Shown: piece by piece, positions 1 to 9,415 of the stretch
Layout: every line of letters begins with the position of its first letter
How positions within the stretch are numbered: the first letter of the stretch is position 1
NCBI RefSeq assembly: GCF_023091745.1
Contig: NC_068912.1
Location: 52,007,067 to 52,071,066, forward strand
Reading direction: 5' to 3'
Length of the DNA stretch: 64,000 bases
DNA from: Budorcas taxicolor
Lineage: Eukaryota > Chordata > Mammalia > Artiodactyla > Bovidae
The notes under the pieces: model-generated
Databases searched by the model: none
The model's input: only the letters and a program-made list of their open reading frames with translations
What the model was told of the DNA's origin: nothing
Program-made: the position numbers and the translations under genes

Positions 1-850
1 GTTTTAATGAATACAAAGTATAAGCTCTACTTTATAACACATCCTGTAAGTTTCTTTAAAACAGTTTTTATATTCCAGTTAAATTTCTCTATCTGAAAAC
101 TCTTTAGTTACTGCTGCAGGTTACACCCTTCATCCGCAGAGGCCACTTTGTTTTGTTTGTTATATGCTAAAGCTATTGTTGAAATGCTCTAAATTCCAAG
201 GCAGATTGTCTGTGTAATACCCTACAGCTTTTCACCATGTGGTGTGTACCAGCCATTACTCTGTATTTGAAAAGTCGATTCCTTCTGTCAAAGCTGTTTC
301 TATAGCATTTTCTAAACAAAACAAAAGATCTTTTCCTTGTCTGTAATGAGATTGTAAACCCGTTTCCTGTGTGTGTTCTGTAGTGGGCGTGGTTGTGAGT
401 GTGTGTGGGGGTGCGCACCTGCGTGCCGGTCTTTTGTACTGTAACTACCTCATGGTTTGAGTGATGGTTGTACTGCTGATTGTGTTAACAGAGCACATTT
501 TGTTGGGTGACTCGTGCGTGTGATTTTTTTTCCTGTTTGTTTTAGCTGGGGGTTGTTCATGAAACCAACAGATGTTTTTCTAAAAAGGACTATTATCAGT
601 TTCCAAATACAATACTTCTCTCTTCTGGTTTTTCCTGAATGAGCCTGATTTTGTTGCTGTTTTTCATCTATGAGGGTAAAAAGAGTACCCTGAAAATCCC
701 TGTGGCCAGTTTGAGCACCCCTGTTGTACTCTTTTTCTCTGTTCAATGTTGTCAACAAATTTGTGAACATGCTTAGATGTATAGTTTTGATAACCACAGT
801 TTTAAATCCTTTATCTGTGCATAATAAAAAGATATATATCAATTATTAAT
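1..850 (+). other. Putative terminal 3' UTR segment of a plus-strand gene
   Basis: I see no interspersed repeat in these 850 bases, which is unusual for this window. The segment is T-rich, has a GT-rich patch at about 365-435 and finishes with a canonical poly(A) signal and a GT-rich downstream stretch. That arrangement fits the last part of a 3' UTR whose coding exons lie left of the window. The minus-strand open frames here (173-418, 450-842) have low-complexity composition and resemble no family I know. The gene cannot be identified from this alone. The alternative is conserved or merely repeat-free intergenic DNA. Confidence 0.35.
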
Positions 851-870
851 ATGTGTCTTGCTTGGTTATC
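823..870 (+). terminator. Poly(A) signal AATAAA with downstream GT-rich element
   Basis: AATAAA lies at 823-828. About 20-25 bases later comes a GT-rich stretch (atgtgtcttgcttgg, 850-864), the usual spacing for cleavage near 840-850. Chance AATAAA hexamers are common in AT-rich DNA, so the weight comes from the combination with the repeat-free DNA upstream. Confidence 0.35.
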
Positions 871-948
871 ATTAAATCCTCCCCTCGGGCTGACATAACC
901 CTTGTTCATGGCCTTTCTGCTAAATTTACCGTCTGCTGCAACTGTGTT

Positions 949-1135
949 GGGCTTCCCAGGTGGCTCAGTGGGAAAGAACCCACTTGCCAATGCAGGAGAT
1001 GCAAGAGATGCGGGTTTGATCCCTGGATCAGGAAGATCCCCGGAAGGGAGAATGTCTACTCACTCCAGTACTCTTGCCTGGGAAATCCCATGGACAGAAG
1101 AGGCTGGAGGGCTACAGTCCACGGGGTTGCAAGTT
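949..1135 (+). mobile_element. Bov-tA SINE
   Basis: It begins gggcttcccaggtggctcag, the tRNA-Glu-like head, with a B-box-like gggtttgatccctgg. The Bov-A body follows, with its landmarks ctccagtactcttgcctggg and ctacagtccacggggttgca. The tail after about 1135 has decayed and no clear target duplication is visible. Confidence 0.9.
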
Positions 1136-1534
1136 GTTGAGGAGGAGGGAGGGGAAGGGCTAAGGCTCACATAGCGGAGGGGAGGGGTGACAGACTGGAG
1201 TGGGGCATGGTGGAGCTTCTACTCTTTTCAGAAAAACGTGGCAGGAGACCTGGAAGTGGATGTCAGCCCTGGCGTCCGTCCAAGGGCTTTCTGTCAATCT
1301 CCTGGAGGCATGGAAAGAGAAATAATATGTATTTCGGATCTACTATTACCATCCCCTCCAAATTTCCCAGTGCTGCTTCCAGCATCCTCTATCAATATGC
1401 CATCACCATCTACCAGCTGCCCATGCCAGAAACCTGGGAATCTCTCTGGACTATTTTTGGCTACCACACCCCCAAATTAATAAATCCAAGCTTATTCTAC
1501 CTTTGGAATGTCTCTTTCTCCAAACCACTGACTT
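1136..1534. other. No recognised feature
   Basis: Non-repetitive sequence, purine-rich then pyrimidine-rich. The plus-strand open frame running through 1207-1755 continues into L2-like sequence and has no recognisable domain, so I do not call it a gene. Confidence 0.5.
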
Positions 1535-1800
1535 ATTTCTGCTCCTTCTGCTGTTACCCAGCATCCAAGACCCATCATCTTTTAAACTCCCACTCCCTGG
1601 CCTGCTCCCCTTTAACCCTCTCTCTCCACCATGCAGCCAAAGGAGTCTTGAGCTGTCTCAAGTCATGTCACTTTCCAGCCTGGAGCCTTCAAGTAATTCC
1701 TCGATTTGCCTTCGGAACAAATTTCAACCTCCTTAGCATGGTTGAAAGAGAATAATCTGCTTACTTTCCCACCTACTTCTCTCAGCTCTCTAGACTCAAG
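1535..1800 (+). mobile_element. L2 LINE fragment (3' part), degraded
   Basis: Several L2 3'-region landmarks appear in order: a cagcca...gag stretch, a gtcatgtcact stretch, then ctccttagcatgg and a cctacttctctcagc stretch. The copy is very diverged and its ends are approximate. Confidence 0.5.
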
Positions 1801-1965
1801 TCCAATGTGGCATATCCCCAACCAGACACGTTTATATTATGAAAAGAATAGCTTTCTTTTGCTATCAGAGATGAAATGATAACATTGAATATATGTTTAC
1901 AAACTGCACTCCCAGATCCCTGCCTTCTCTCCTTTTAAGAATTAGTGATCTAGATGGTTAGAAAC

Positions 1966-2187
1966 GGGCTTCCTGGCTGACTCAGCAGTAAAGAATCCAC
2001 CAGCAATGCAGGAGCCACAGGAGACATGGGTTCAGTCCCTGGGTAGGGAAAATCCACTGAGAGGGAATGGTAACCCATTCGAGTATTCTTGCCTGGAGAA
2101 TTCCATGGACAGAGGAGACTGGCAGGCTACAGTCCATGGAGTCGCAAAGAATCGGACATGGCTGAAGCGATTTAGCATGCACACATA
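1966..2187 (+). mobile_element. Bov-tA SINE with target duplication
   Basis: A gggcttcctggctgactcag head leads into the Bov-A body (gagtattcttgcctggagaa and ctacagtccatggagtcgca). It is flanked by a 9-bp direct repeat gttagaaac at 1957-1965 and 2188-2196, so both ends are defined. Confidence 0.93.
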
Positions 2188-2196
2188 GTTAGAAAC

Positions 2197-2598
2197 AGAC
2201 CCGCAAAGGTATCAAGGACAGAGGGCCAGGCCTTGCATCTCCCACAGGTAGCTGTCCACACAGCAGGAGCCGTGAGAGGGGCTTAAGCCACATCTCACTC
2301 CAGCGAGGTTGGAGTCCCCATTGAAGAGAGTCCAGCCAATCCCCAGTACCCAGAGTGTGCCCTGGAGCCAGCCCTCAGGGGATAAAGGGAGAAATTGATA
2401 GCTTACCAATTTTTCTGCTACTAAACTCTGTCTTTGCTAGAGCAAAAACCTAGGTGATCCATAAATGAGCTTCTGAGTGTCTATTAATTACCTGAAATTG
2501 CATGTAGGTTTTGCATTGATATGTCTGGACTGTATTTCTGGTTTTGAGTTTCTTTGTTGAAAGAGCCCATAGCCCACTGAAATAATTTTTTTTTTTTT
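2197..2598. other. No recognised feature; T-run at right edge
   Basis: Unassigned sequence. It ends in a run of T (about 2586-2599) that abuts the minus-strand BovB and is best read as the complement of that element's A-rich tail. Confidence 0.5.
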
Positions 2599-4583
2599 CA
2601 CTCAGTGCAGTTCAGTCCCTCAGTCCTGTCCGACTCTTTGAGACCCCATGAATCGCAGCATGCCAGGCCTCCCTGTCCATCACCAACTCCCAGAGTTCAC
2701 TCAAACTCATGTCCATCGAGTTGGTTATGCCATCCAGCCATCTCATCCTTGGTCGTCCCCTTCTGCTCAGCCCTCAATCCTTCACAGCATCAGGGTCTTT
2801 TCCAATGAGTCAACTCTTCGCATGAGGTGACCAAAGTATTGGAGTTTCAGCTTTAGCATCAGTCCTTCCAATGAACACCCAGGACTGATCTCCTTTAGGA
2901 TGGACTGGTTGGATCTCCTTGCAGTCCAAGGGACTCTCAAGAGTCTTCTCCAACACCACAGTTCAAAAGCATCAATTCTTCGGCACTCAGCTTTCTTCAC
3001 AGTCCAACTCTCACATCCATACATGACTGCTAGAAAAACCATAGCCTTGACTAAACGGACCTTTGTTGGCAAAGTAATGTCTCTGCTTTCGAATATGCTA
3101 TCTAGGTTGGTGATAACTTTCCTTCCAAGGAGTAAGTGTCTTTTAATTTCATGGCTGCAATCACCATCTGCAGTGATTTTGGAGCCCCCAAAAATAAAGT
3201 CGGACACTGTTTCCACTGTTTCCCCATCTATTTCCCGTGAAGTGATGGGACCAGATGCCATGATCTTAGTTTTCTGAATGTTGAGCTTTAAGCCAACTTC
3301 TTCACTCACTTCTTTCACTTTCATCAAGAGGCTCTTTAGTTCCTCTTCACTTTCTGCATATCTCAGGTTGTTGATATTTCTCCCAGAAATCTTGATTCCA
3401 GCTTGTGCTTCTTCCAGCCCAGTGTTTCTCATGATGTACTCTGCATATAAGTTAAATAAGCAGGGTGACAATATACAGCCTTGATGTACTCCTTTTCCTA
3501 TTTGGAAGCAGTCTGTTGTTCCATGTCCAGTTCTAACTGTTGCTTCCTGACCTGTATACAGGTTTCTCAAGAGGCAGGTCAGGTGGTCTGGGATTCTCAT
3601 CTCTTTCAGAATTTCCCGTAGTTTATTGTGATCCACATAGTCAAAGGCTTTGGCATAGTCAAAAAGCAGAAATAGATATATTTCTGGAACTCTCTTGCTT
3701 TTTCGATGATCCAGCGGATGTTGGCAGTTTGATCTCCAGTTCCTCTGCCTTTTCTAAAACCAGCTTGGACATCTGGGAGTTCACGGTTCACGTATTGCTG
3801 AAGACTGGCTTGGAGAATTTTGAGCATTACTTTACTAGCATGTGAGATGAGTGCAGTTGTGTACTAGGTTGAGCATTCTTTGGCATTGCCTTTCTTTGGG
3901 ATTGGAATGAAAACTGACCTTTTCCAGTCCTGTGACCACTGCTGAGTTTTCCAAATTTGCTGGCATATTGAGTGCAGCCCTTTCACAGCATCATCTTTTA
4001 GGATTTGAAATAGCTCCACTGGAATTCCATCACCTGCACTAGCTTTGTTCATAGTGATGCTTCCTAAGGCTCACTTGACTTCACATTCCAGGATGTCTGG
4101 CTCTAGGTGAGTGATCACACCATCACGATTATCTGGGTTGTGAAGATCTTTTTTGGACAGTTCTTCTGTGTATTCTTGCCACCTCTTCTTAATATCTTCT
4201 GCTTCTGTTAGGTCCATACCATTTCTTTCCTTTATCGAGCCCATCTTTGCATGAAATGTTCCCTTGGTATCTCTAATTTTCTTGAAGAGATCTCTAGTCT
4301 TTCCCATTCTGTTGTTTTTCTCTATTTCTTTGCACTGATCGCTGAAGAAGGCTTTCTTATCTCTTCTTGCTATTCTTTGGAACTCTGCATTCAGATGCTT
4401 ATCTTTCCTTTTCTCTTTTGCTTTTCACTTCTCTTATCTTCACAGCTATTTGTAAGGCCTCCTCAGACAGCCATTTTGCTTTTTTGCATTTCTTTTCCAT
4501 GGGGATGGTCTTGATCCCTGTCTCCTGTACAATGTCACGAACCTCCGTCCATAGTTCATCAGGCACCCGTCTATCAGATCTGG
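2599..4583 (-). mobile_element. BovB (RTE-clade) LINE, 5'-truncated
   Basis: The left end is the typical BovB 3' terminus on the complement (cagttcagtccctcagtcc, then accccatgaatcgcagcatg). Reading leftward on the minus strand one meets, in order, the linker upstream of the RT (KIRDTKGTFHAKMGSI), the RT (QGCILSPC) and the C-terminal region (MYGCESW, LRVPWTARRSNQ). About 2 kb of a roughly 3.2-kb family is present and the endonuclease end is missing. A weak 7-bp repeat aaataat at 2580-2586 and 4601-4607 could be the target duplication but is too AT-rich to trust. Confidence 0.95.
2782..3636 (-). pseudogene. BovB reverse transcriptase, C-terminal part, catalytic box deleted
   Basis: This is a 284-codon open frame on the minus strand. 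It carries BovB RT features in order: a HNKLREIL segment, NLYTGQEATVRTGHGTTD, GKGVHQGCILSPC (the QGC motif of the palm), AGIKISGRNINN, then LNIQKTKIMASGP, MYGCESW and the C-terminal GHLMRR region. RTs of this clade have a YADD box after NNLR. Here the frame reads NNLRYAESEEELK, so the two aspartates and the following residues are gone by an in-frame deletion (junction near 3354-3357). The protein would lack metal-binding residues. The frame continues upstream only through a frameshift near 3665. It is a dead copy even though this part stays open. Confidence 0.9.
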
Positions 4584-4602
4584 TATGTATAAATAAATAC
4601 AA
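3606..4602 (-). pseudogene. BovB ORF remnants upstream of the RT core
   Basis: Three broken minus-strand pieces belong to the same BovB polyprotein. At 4071-4307 is MGKTRDLFKKIRDTKGTF and the EAEDIKKRWQEYTEEL region. At 3864-4052 is SAGDGIPVELFQILKDD, ending in IPIPKKGNAKECS, the start of the RT fingers. At 3606-3827 is LPDVQAGFRKGRGT and the IYFCF segment, which then shifts frame. The piece at 4399-4602 carries VPDELWTEVRDIVQETGIKT, also BovB linker sequence, and stops at the truncation point. Frameshifts and stops separate all pieces. Confidence 0.85.
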
Positions 4603-4639
4603 ATAATAGCCATATGTAACAGAGAAAAAGTATCATGAT

Positions 4640-5150
4640 CCTCACATTTAGAGACAGTACTGATTTAGTGAGTGTGTTCCCAGACATTTCCTTATATTTG
4701 TATCAACATGTAAATGTTACTACAATAAATAAGATCTCATTATAACATTTGTAACTTGCTTTTTCCACATGGCATATCTTCCTATCAGGCTTCATGAGAT
4801 GAGTGATGGTTATCATTTTTGCACTAAACTTTCCCTAAATTGCCAAAGTAAAAGGTGGCCATTAGAGGAAGTGAAATAAAACAAAGTTATTTGTTAATGC
4901 TTTTTCCCACCCCCTCTAGTCACTTCCCTGAAAGAGTGATGTTGACAGCCTTTATTCCAGTTCAAACACTGATACATGCTCACAAAAAGAGGACATTTTT
5001 TTGTTTACACTGTGTATATACATACACTGAAACTTTCGTTTTTCATTTAATGTGAACCTCCTTCTAGTTAGTAGATATAGAACAAATTCATTCTTTTTAA
5101 TGGTTACAGAATATTTCATACAATGATTTCAGCCAATTCAGTGTGGTCAA
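4640..5150 (-). mobile_element. Old L1 3' UTR-like fragment
   Basis: Landmarks resemble complemented old L1 3' UTRs: taacttgctttttccacatgg near 4750 and attcattctttttaatggtt near 5090. The match is loose, with no tail or duplication seen. Confidence 0.4.
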
Positions 5151-5209
5151 CATTTTAGAAGTATTGTTTTCAGAGTTTTAAAGTGCCATTCTAGTGCTTT
5201 AAAGGAAAA

Positions 5210-6130
5210 AAAAGGTGACAGAATTGCAAGGAGAAACTGACAAATTCATCATCACAGTAGACGACTTTACCATATCATTCTCACGTGTGCATGCTCAGTC
5301 ACTTCAATCATGTCTAACTCTTGGCAGTCCTTTAGCCGCCAGGCTCCTCTGTGCATGGGATTCTCCAGGCAAGAATACTGGAGTGGGTTGTCATGCCCTT
5401 CTCCAGGGGGTCTTTCCTGCATCTCCTGCACTGCAGGCAGATTCTTTACTGCTGAGCCACCAGAGAAGCCCATATCATTCTCAGAAGCAGATAAGTAAAA
5501 CAGATTTGGATATAGAAGATTTGAATAGTGCAATTAAGCTTGATCTACCGGGCATACATAGAATATGTGACCCCAAATTTGAGAACTTTGTACATATGAA
5601 ATATTTATAAAAATTGGCCACTAATAGACCATAATGGAATTCTCAGCAAATATCATAGTACTTAGTCATACTGGTCAAGTTCTTTTTCCATACAGCAAAC
5701 AATTTGGAAATCAATAAGCAAAGAGTAATTTTTAAATGTTAAATATATTTGGAAATTTAAAAAAACGTATTCCTGCTTCAAAGGAGTACCTAGAAATCAG
5801 AAAGTATATAGACTTGAAGAATTAAATTACTAAATTCATACATGCAGTTAAAGTAGTACTTTATGAGAAATTTATAACTGTAAAATGTTTATATTGGTAA
5901 GTAATGAAAGGTTGAAAGTGAAAGAGTTTTCAATATTCAAATAAGGAAAAATGCCAAAAAATGAATTATTTTAAAAGACTACCAGAAATAGACAAAATTA
6001 AGTAAAAATAAAAGCATGAATTAGGAGTGGAAAAGGACAAATCAGCAGAAACTACAGAGATTTTTAATAAATAAAGGTTCACCATAAGTTTCTTCTAATA
6101 AATTTGAAAACTTAGGTAACCTGGATAATA
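5210..6130 (+). mobile_element. L1 ORF2 fragment (endonuclease to linker region), degraded
   Basis: Plus-strand sequence resembles old L1 ORF2 upstream of the RT: gatatagaagatttgaatag, caatttggaaatcaataagc, ttatgagaaatttataactg and a gcaga...agag stretch appear in the expected order. Many stops and indels are present. A Bov-tA SINE splits it at 5284-5470. L1-like sequence may resume at 6446-6600 after an unclassified insertion. Confidence 0.6.
5284..5470 (-). mobile_element. Bov-tA SINE with perfect 13-bp target duplication
   Basis: The complement of a Bov-tA: catgctcagtcacttcaatc at the left, agccaccagagaagccc (tRNA head) at the right. It is flanked by catatcattctca at 5271-5283 and 5471-5483. 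It interrupts the L1 ORF2 fragment and is therefore younger. Confidence 0.95.
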
Positions 6131-6445
6131 TATCAGTTAGAGTCCTGTGGGTGAGCAGAAACCACACTGGGTATTTCAACAGAGAGATGTCAATAACAGG
6201 AATTGGTTAAGCAGGTGCTGGAAGGTGAAGAGAAGATACTCAGGTAACACAGAGTTAGCAAATGTAGAAATAGTTGCATCCCTGGGACTGGGGATTGTCA
6301 GAAGATGAAATTAGGGGTGATTTGCAGAGTCCTAGTACCCAGGCAGGTAGAGAGGGAAGATGGGAATCCGGGAAACAAAAACTTAGTAAATGGCACAGAT
6401 GATTTCCTGGAAAAATACAATTTTCTAAAACTACTTCAAGCAGCA
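6131..6445. repeat. Unclassified repeat-like segment inside old L1
   Basis: Composition and phrases such as tatcagttagagtcctgtgg and ataacaggaattggttaagc resemble old mammalian interspersed repeats, but I cannot assign a family. L1-like sequence lies on both sides, which suggests an insertion. Confidence 0.3.
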
Positions 6446-6744
6446 ACAGAAAATTGAAAATGCATCTTCAACCATTAAGAAAATCAGGGGATTAAAATCT
6501 ACTCACAACAAAAGAGAATTTTTAAAAAAGTTTTTTAAATACTGCTAAGCCCAGATGTTTTTATGTAGGTTATACCAAGTAGTCAATTGATAGTGGATAA
6601 TGCCAGGATCATAATGGTTATTTTGGGGATGGCATGTCAAAGAGAAAGAGTTTTTAATTATTAGTGCCTATTACCACATTTCTTTTTCTAAAGGTTGTAA
6701 CAAATCATCATTGCTATAGATCTCCCCATCAGCATGCGGCATTC

Positions 6745-6925
6745 TGAAACAGAGCTTGGCCTCCCAGACTGCACAGGTTTGAATTTAGACTCTGCCATTT
6801 GCTAGCTGAGCTATATCCTTAATTTAAATAAATCTACTTCTTAGCATTTTCATGAATATTAAATGAGATAATCCACATAAAGTATTTAGCATATACTAAT
6901 CACTTAATATCATCTACTATTAATT
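6745..6925 (+). mobile_element. MIR SINE
   Basis: The MIR core appears as gtttgaatttagactctgcc followed by atttgctagctgagc, then attaaatgagataatccaca. It is diverged, as expected for MIR. Confidence 0.75.
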
Positions 6926-6944
6926 GTTACCAGCATTAGGTTAC

Positions 6945-7650
6945 AATGTTTTAAATTTTGCCAGTCTGATGGTTGATAAATTGCATCTCCTTATTTGAAT
7001 TTGTATTATCATGGTAACCAGTGAGTTTTAAGTTGTTATAAATTATTGGCCTTTTCCAGATTCTTCTGTACATTTTCATTTCCTTTGCCGCTTTTCTACT
7101 CAGTTGTTATGTTTCTTAATAATTTCCATATTAGGGACATTATATGTCATATGTTATGTATGACAAATTTTTTTTTAAATCCATGATGATCTTTTCTTTC
7201 ATTTTGTTTATAATGGATATCACCAAGATAAAATGTTTTTTGTGTAGTTGAATATGTCTACCTTTTCCTCTTGAGTTCTGGGCTTCCTTTCTTACTTAGG
7301 GTTTCTCTAACTCTAGACATATACTATTACTTTTATTAATTTGCTTTTCAAATTTAGATCTTTATTATTTTTTGATGGTATGAGGGTAGGGGTCTATTTT
7401 GTTCTCTTCCAGATGATTACTCAGTTTTACCAGAGCATTTATTTAAAAGTTCATCCATTTCCCACTAAATTAAGATTTTTGAAAAAGAATAATAGCTATG
7501 ATTTGCCCTTAGCAGATATTAGAATTTAGCATAAAGTTTTATAATAAAAATAGTATGACATTAGCATAGGAATAGTTAAATAGATTTCTCAAACAGGCAG
7601 AGCATTCAGAAAGAGATCTAATTCATTAACATATGACAACTAGTCCCAAT
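6945..7650 (-). mobile_element. Old L1M fragment with apparent 5' inversion
   Basis: From 6945 to about 7480 the plus strand reads as the complement of the L1 ORF2 3' part (ttttgccagtctgatggttg, ttcttctgtacattttcatt, ttgagttctgggcttccttt). From about 7485 to 7650 it reads as L1 ORF2 in the sense direction (gcagatattagaatttagca, gacattagcataggaatag). The sense piece lies just upstream, in L1 order, of the complemented piece. The boundary position is approximate. Confidence 0.55.
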
Positions 7651-7665
7651 TTTCATTTGATTCTT

Positions 7666-7829
7666 TGGATTTTTCAAATATTTATTTATTTGGCTGAATG
7701 GGGTCTTGGTTGTGGCACATGGGATCTTTAGTTGCAGCATGTGAGATCTAGTTCCCTGAGCAGGGATTGAACCCGGGCCCCCTGCACTGAGAGTGTGGAG
7801 TCTTAGCCACTGGATCATTAGAGAAGTCC
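7666..7829 (-). mobile_element. CHR-type tRNA-Glu SINE
   Basis: The complement of a CHR SINE: tatttatttatttggctgaa (tail), ggtcttggttgtggcacatg, ccctgagcagggattgaacc (B-box region) and agagaagtccc (5' end). It is flanked by an 11/12-bp duplication, catttgattctt at 7654-7665 and cattagattctt at 7830-7841. Confidence 0.9.
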
Positions 7830-7841
7830 CATTAGATTCTT

Positions 7842-8203
7842 AAAGGATTACATGACCCCAAAATTGTTACAAATTCAAGACCCAAAGTATGAGATATAGG
7901 TTCTCCCAGTTTCATTGTATGTAACCAGATCTGATTTTATTCCCCTGTTGTTTAAAAAATCTAGAGAAATTTTTATCTGAAAAAGAAAAATGTAATTAAT
8001 ATTAGGTCTACCCTAAGCTTTCTGTGGGAGTGAGGTTGCCACCTGGCTGGGTCTGGAGGGCAGAACATCAAGCCAAAATGGATTGTTTTGGATCCTTAAG
8101 ATCACATGGAGTTTGGGTTTGTTTTTTTTTTTTTTAGGCTTTTGACTTGCTTGGGTCCTGTCATGCTTTCTGTTTTCTTATTTTTCCTTTTTGGTATGAG
8201 AAT
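7842..8203. other. No recognised feature; one T-run
   Basis: Unassigned sequence with a T-run at about 8124-8136. Confidence 0.5.
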
Positions 8204-8861
8204 TGTGGGGGAGGGAAAAAATTTTCCCTCTACCCTTCTAAGTTCTTAGCTGAGACCTCTAATAAAAGACATATTAACAAAAGAAAAACAAACAGAAGTT
8301 TATTAACATGTATGCCTCATACGTACATGGGAGACTCCCAGGGAAAAATGAGTAATGTAAGGAGGCGGCCTGAATTCAGGATTAGATACCATCTTAGGGA
8401 AAGAGGAGGGAAAATGTAGGCCTTTCAGAGAAGCAAAATAATTAAATAATTTTTAAGAAAGATAAACGGGCCCTTAGAAGAATATATGAGAGTCTGTGAT
8501 AACGGTTGAGTTTGATGTTGACCTCTATTCTCCTTCCCTATGATGAGTCATCTCCCCTGGTTGATAAAACTCCTAGGGAGAAGATTTACAACAACTGAGT
8601 TCCTTTTTGGAGAGTCTGTCTTCAGGCAGATAAGAGGGAGAGCAGAGAAAACTTTTTCTCTATTTTAAACTTTTTGGCTATTTTTCAAGTGCTTATAGAT
8701 CAAAATAGTCAATATACCAAATCTGCATAATTTCGAGTAGTATGATCCTGAACTTCAACAGTCGTATCTCGGGGTGGCATGTTCTGCTCCCCTTCAGAAA
8801 GTCTCTCCTATGCCTGTCCCACTGCTGTATTTTGGAAGCACTTAACTTGTTTGGCTTCACA
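8204..8861 (-). mobile_element. Solo LTR of an old endogenous retrovirus, class unresolved
   Basis: The block starts TGTGGGGGAGGG and ends TTGGCTTCACA, so both strands read TG...CA. On the minus strand an AATAAA (complement of tttatt at 8300-8305) precedes a segment resembling LTR U5, while the far end resembles the start of U3. No retroviral internal sequence adjoins it on either side, so this is a solo LTR with no coding capacity. I see no matching target duplication, as expected for an old copy. Confidence 0.55.
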
Positions 8862-8904
8862 GGTTCACAGTTGAAGAGGAAGTTACTTCAGGATGATGTG
8901 TACC

Positions 8905-9415
8905 TACCTCAGTTCTCACTGATGATCAGATAATAATTAGATAAGACTTTGGACTTTAAAGGTGACGTGGGAATGAGTTGAGACTTTGAGGACTGTTGGA
9001 ATGGTGGAATGTGGCATGCGAGAAAGATGTGATTGGGGTGGCTGGGGGCTGAGTGAAATGCTACGGCCTGAATGTTTGTGTCCTCCCACAATTCATATGC
9101 TGAAGCCCTAATTCCTAGGGTGATACTATTTGGAAAGGGGGCCTTTAGGATATAATTAGGTCCTGAGGGTGGCGCCCTCAGGATGGAATTAGTGCCCATA
9201 GAAGAAGAGACAGGAGAGGACTTGCCTTTTCCCTCAGCCCTGCGAGGATGCCATGTGAAGACAGCCATCTTCCAACCAGGAAGTAGGCTCTCACCAAACA
9301 CCAGATCTTCTAGCACCTGTTCTTGGACTTCCAGCCTCCCAGAACCGTGAGAAATAAGCGTGTGCTGTTTAAGCCATTCATTCTCTGGCAGTTGTAGCAG
9401 CCCAAGCTAAGAGAG
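8905..9415 (+). mobile_element. MST/MLT-type MaLR LTR with a short internal remnant
   Basis: Bases 8905-9050 resemble the 3' end of a MaLR internal region (tttggactttaaaggtgacg, gggaatgagttgagactttg). The LTR follows from about 9050, with gaatgtttgtgtcctcccac, attcatatgctgaagcccta, tggaattagtgcccatagaa, agcctcccagaaccgtgaga, aataagcg near the poly(A) site and ttgtagcagcccaagctaag at the end. It is noncoding and degraded, adjacent to but of a different family from the LTR to its left. Confidence 0.8.

Noticed and set aside
1207..1755. 182-codon plus-strand open frame
   Set aside because: Its second half overlaps L2 3' sequence, and the translation has no recognisable domain and no matching splice structure.
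8204..9415. A provirus bounded by the two neighbouring LTRs
   Set aside because: The two LTRs differ in family and orientation, and only about 40 bases plus a short MaLR internal remnant lie between them.
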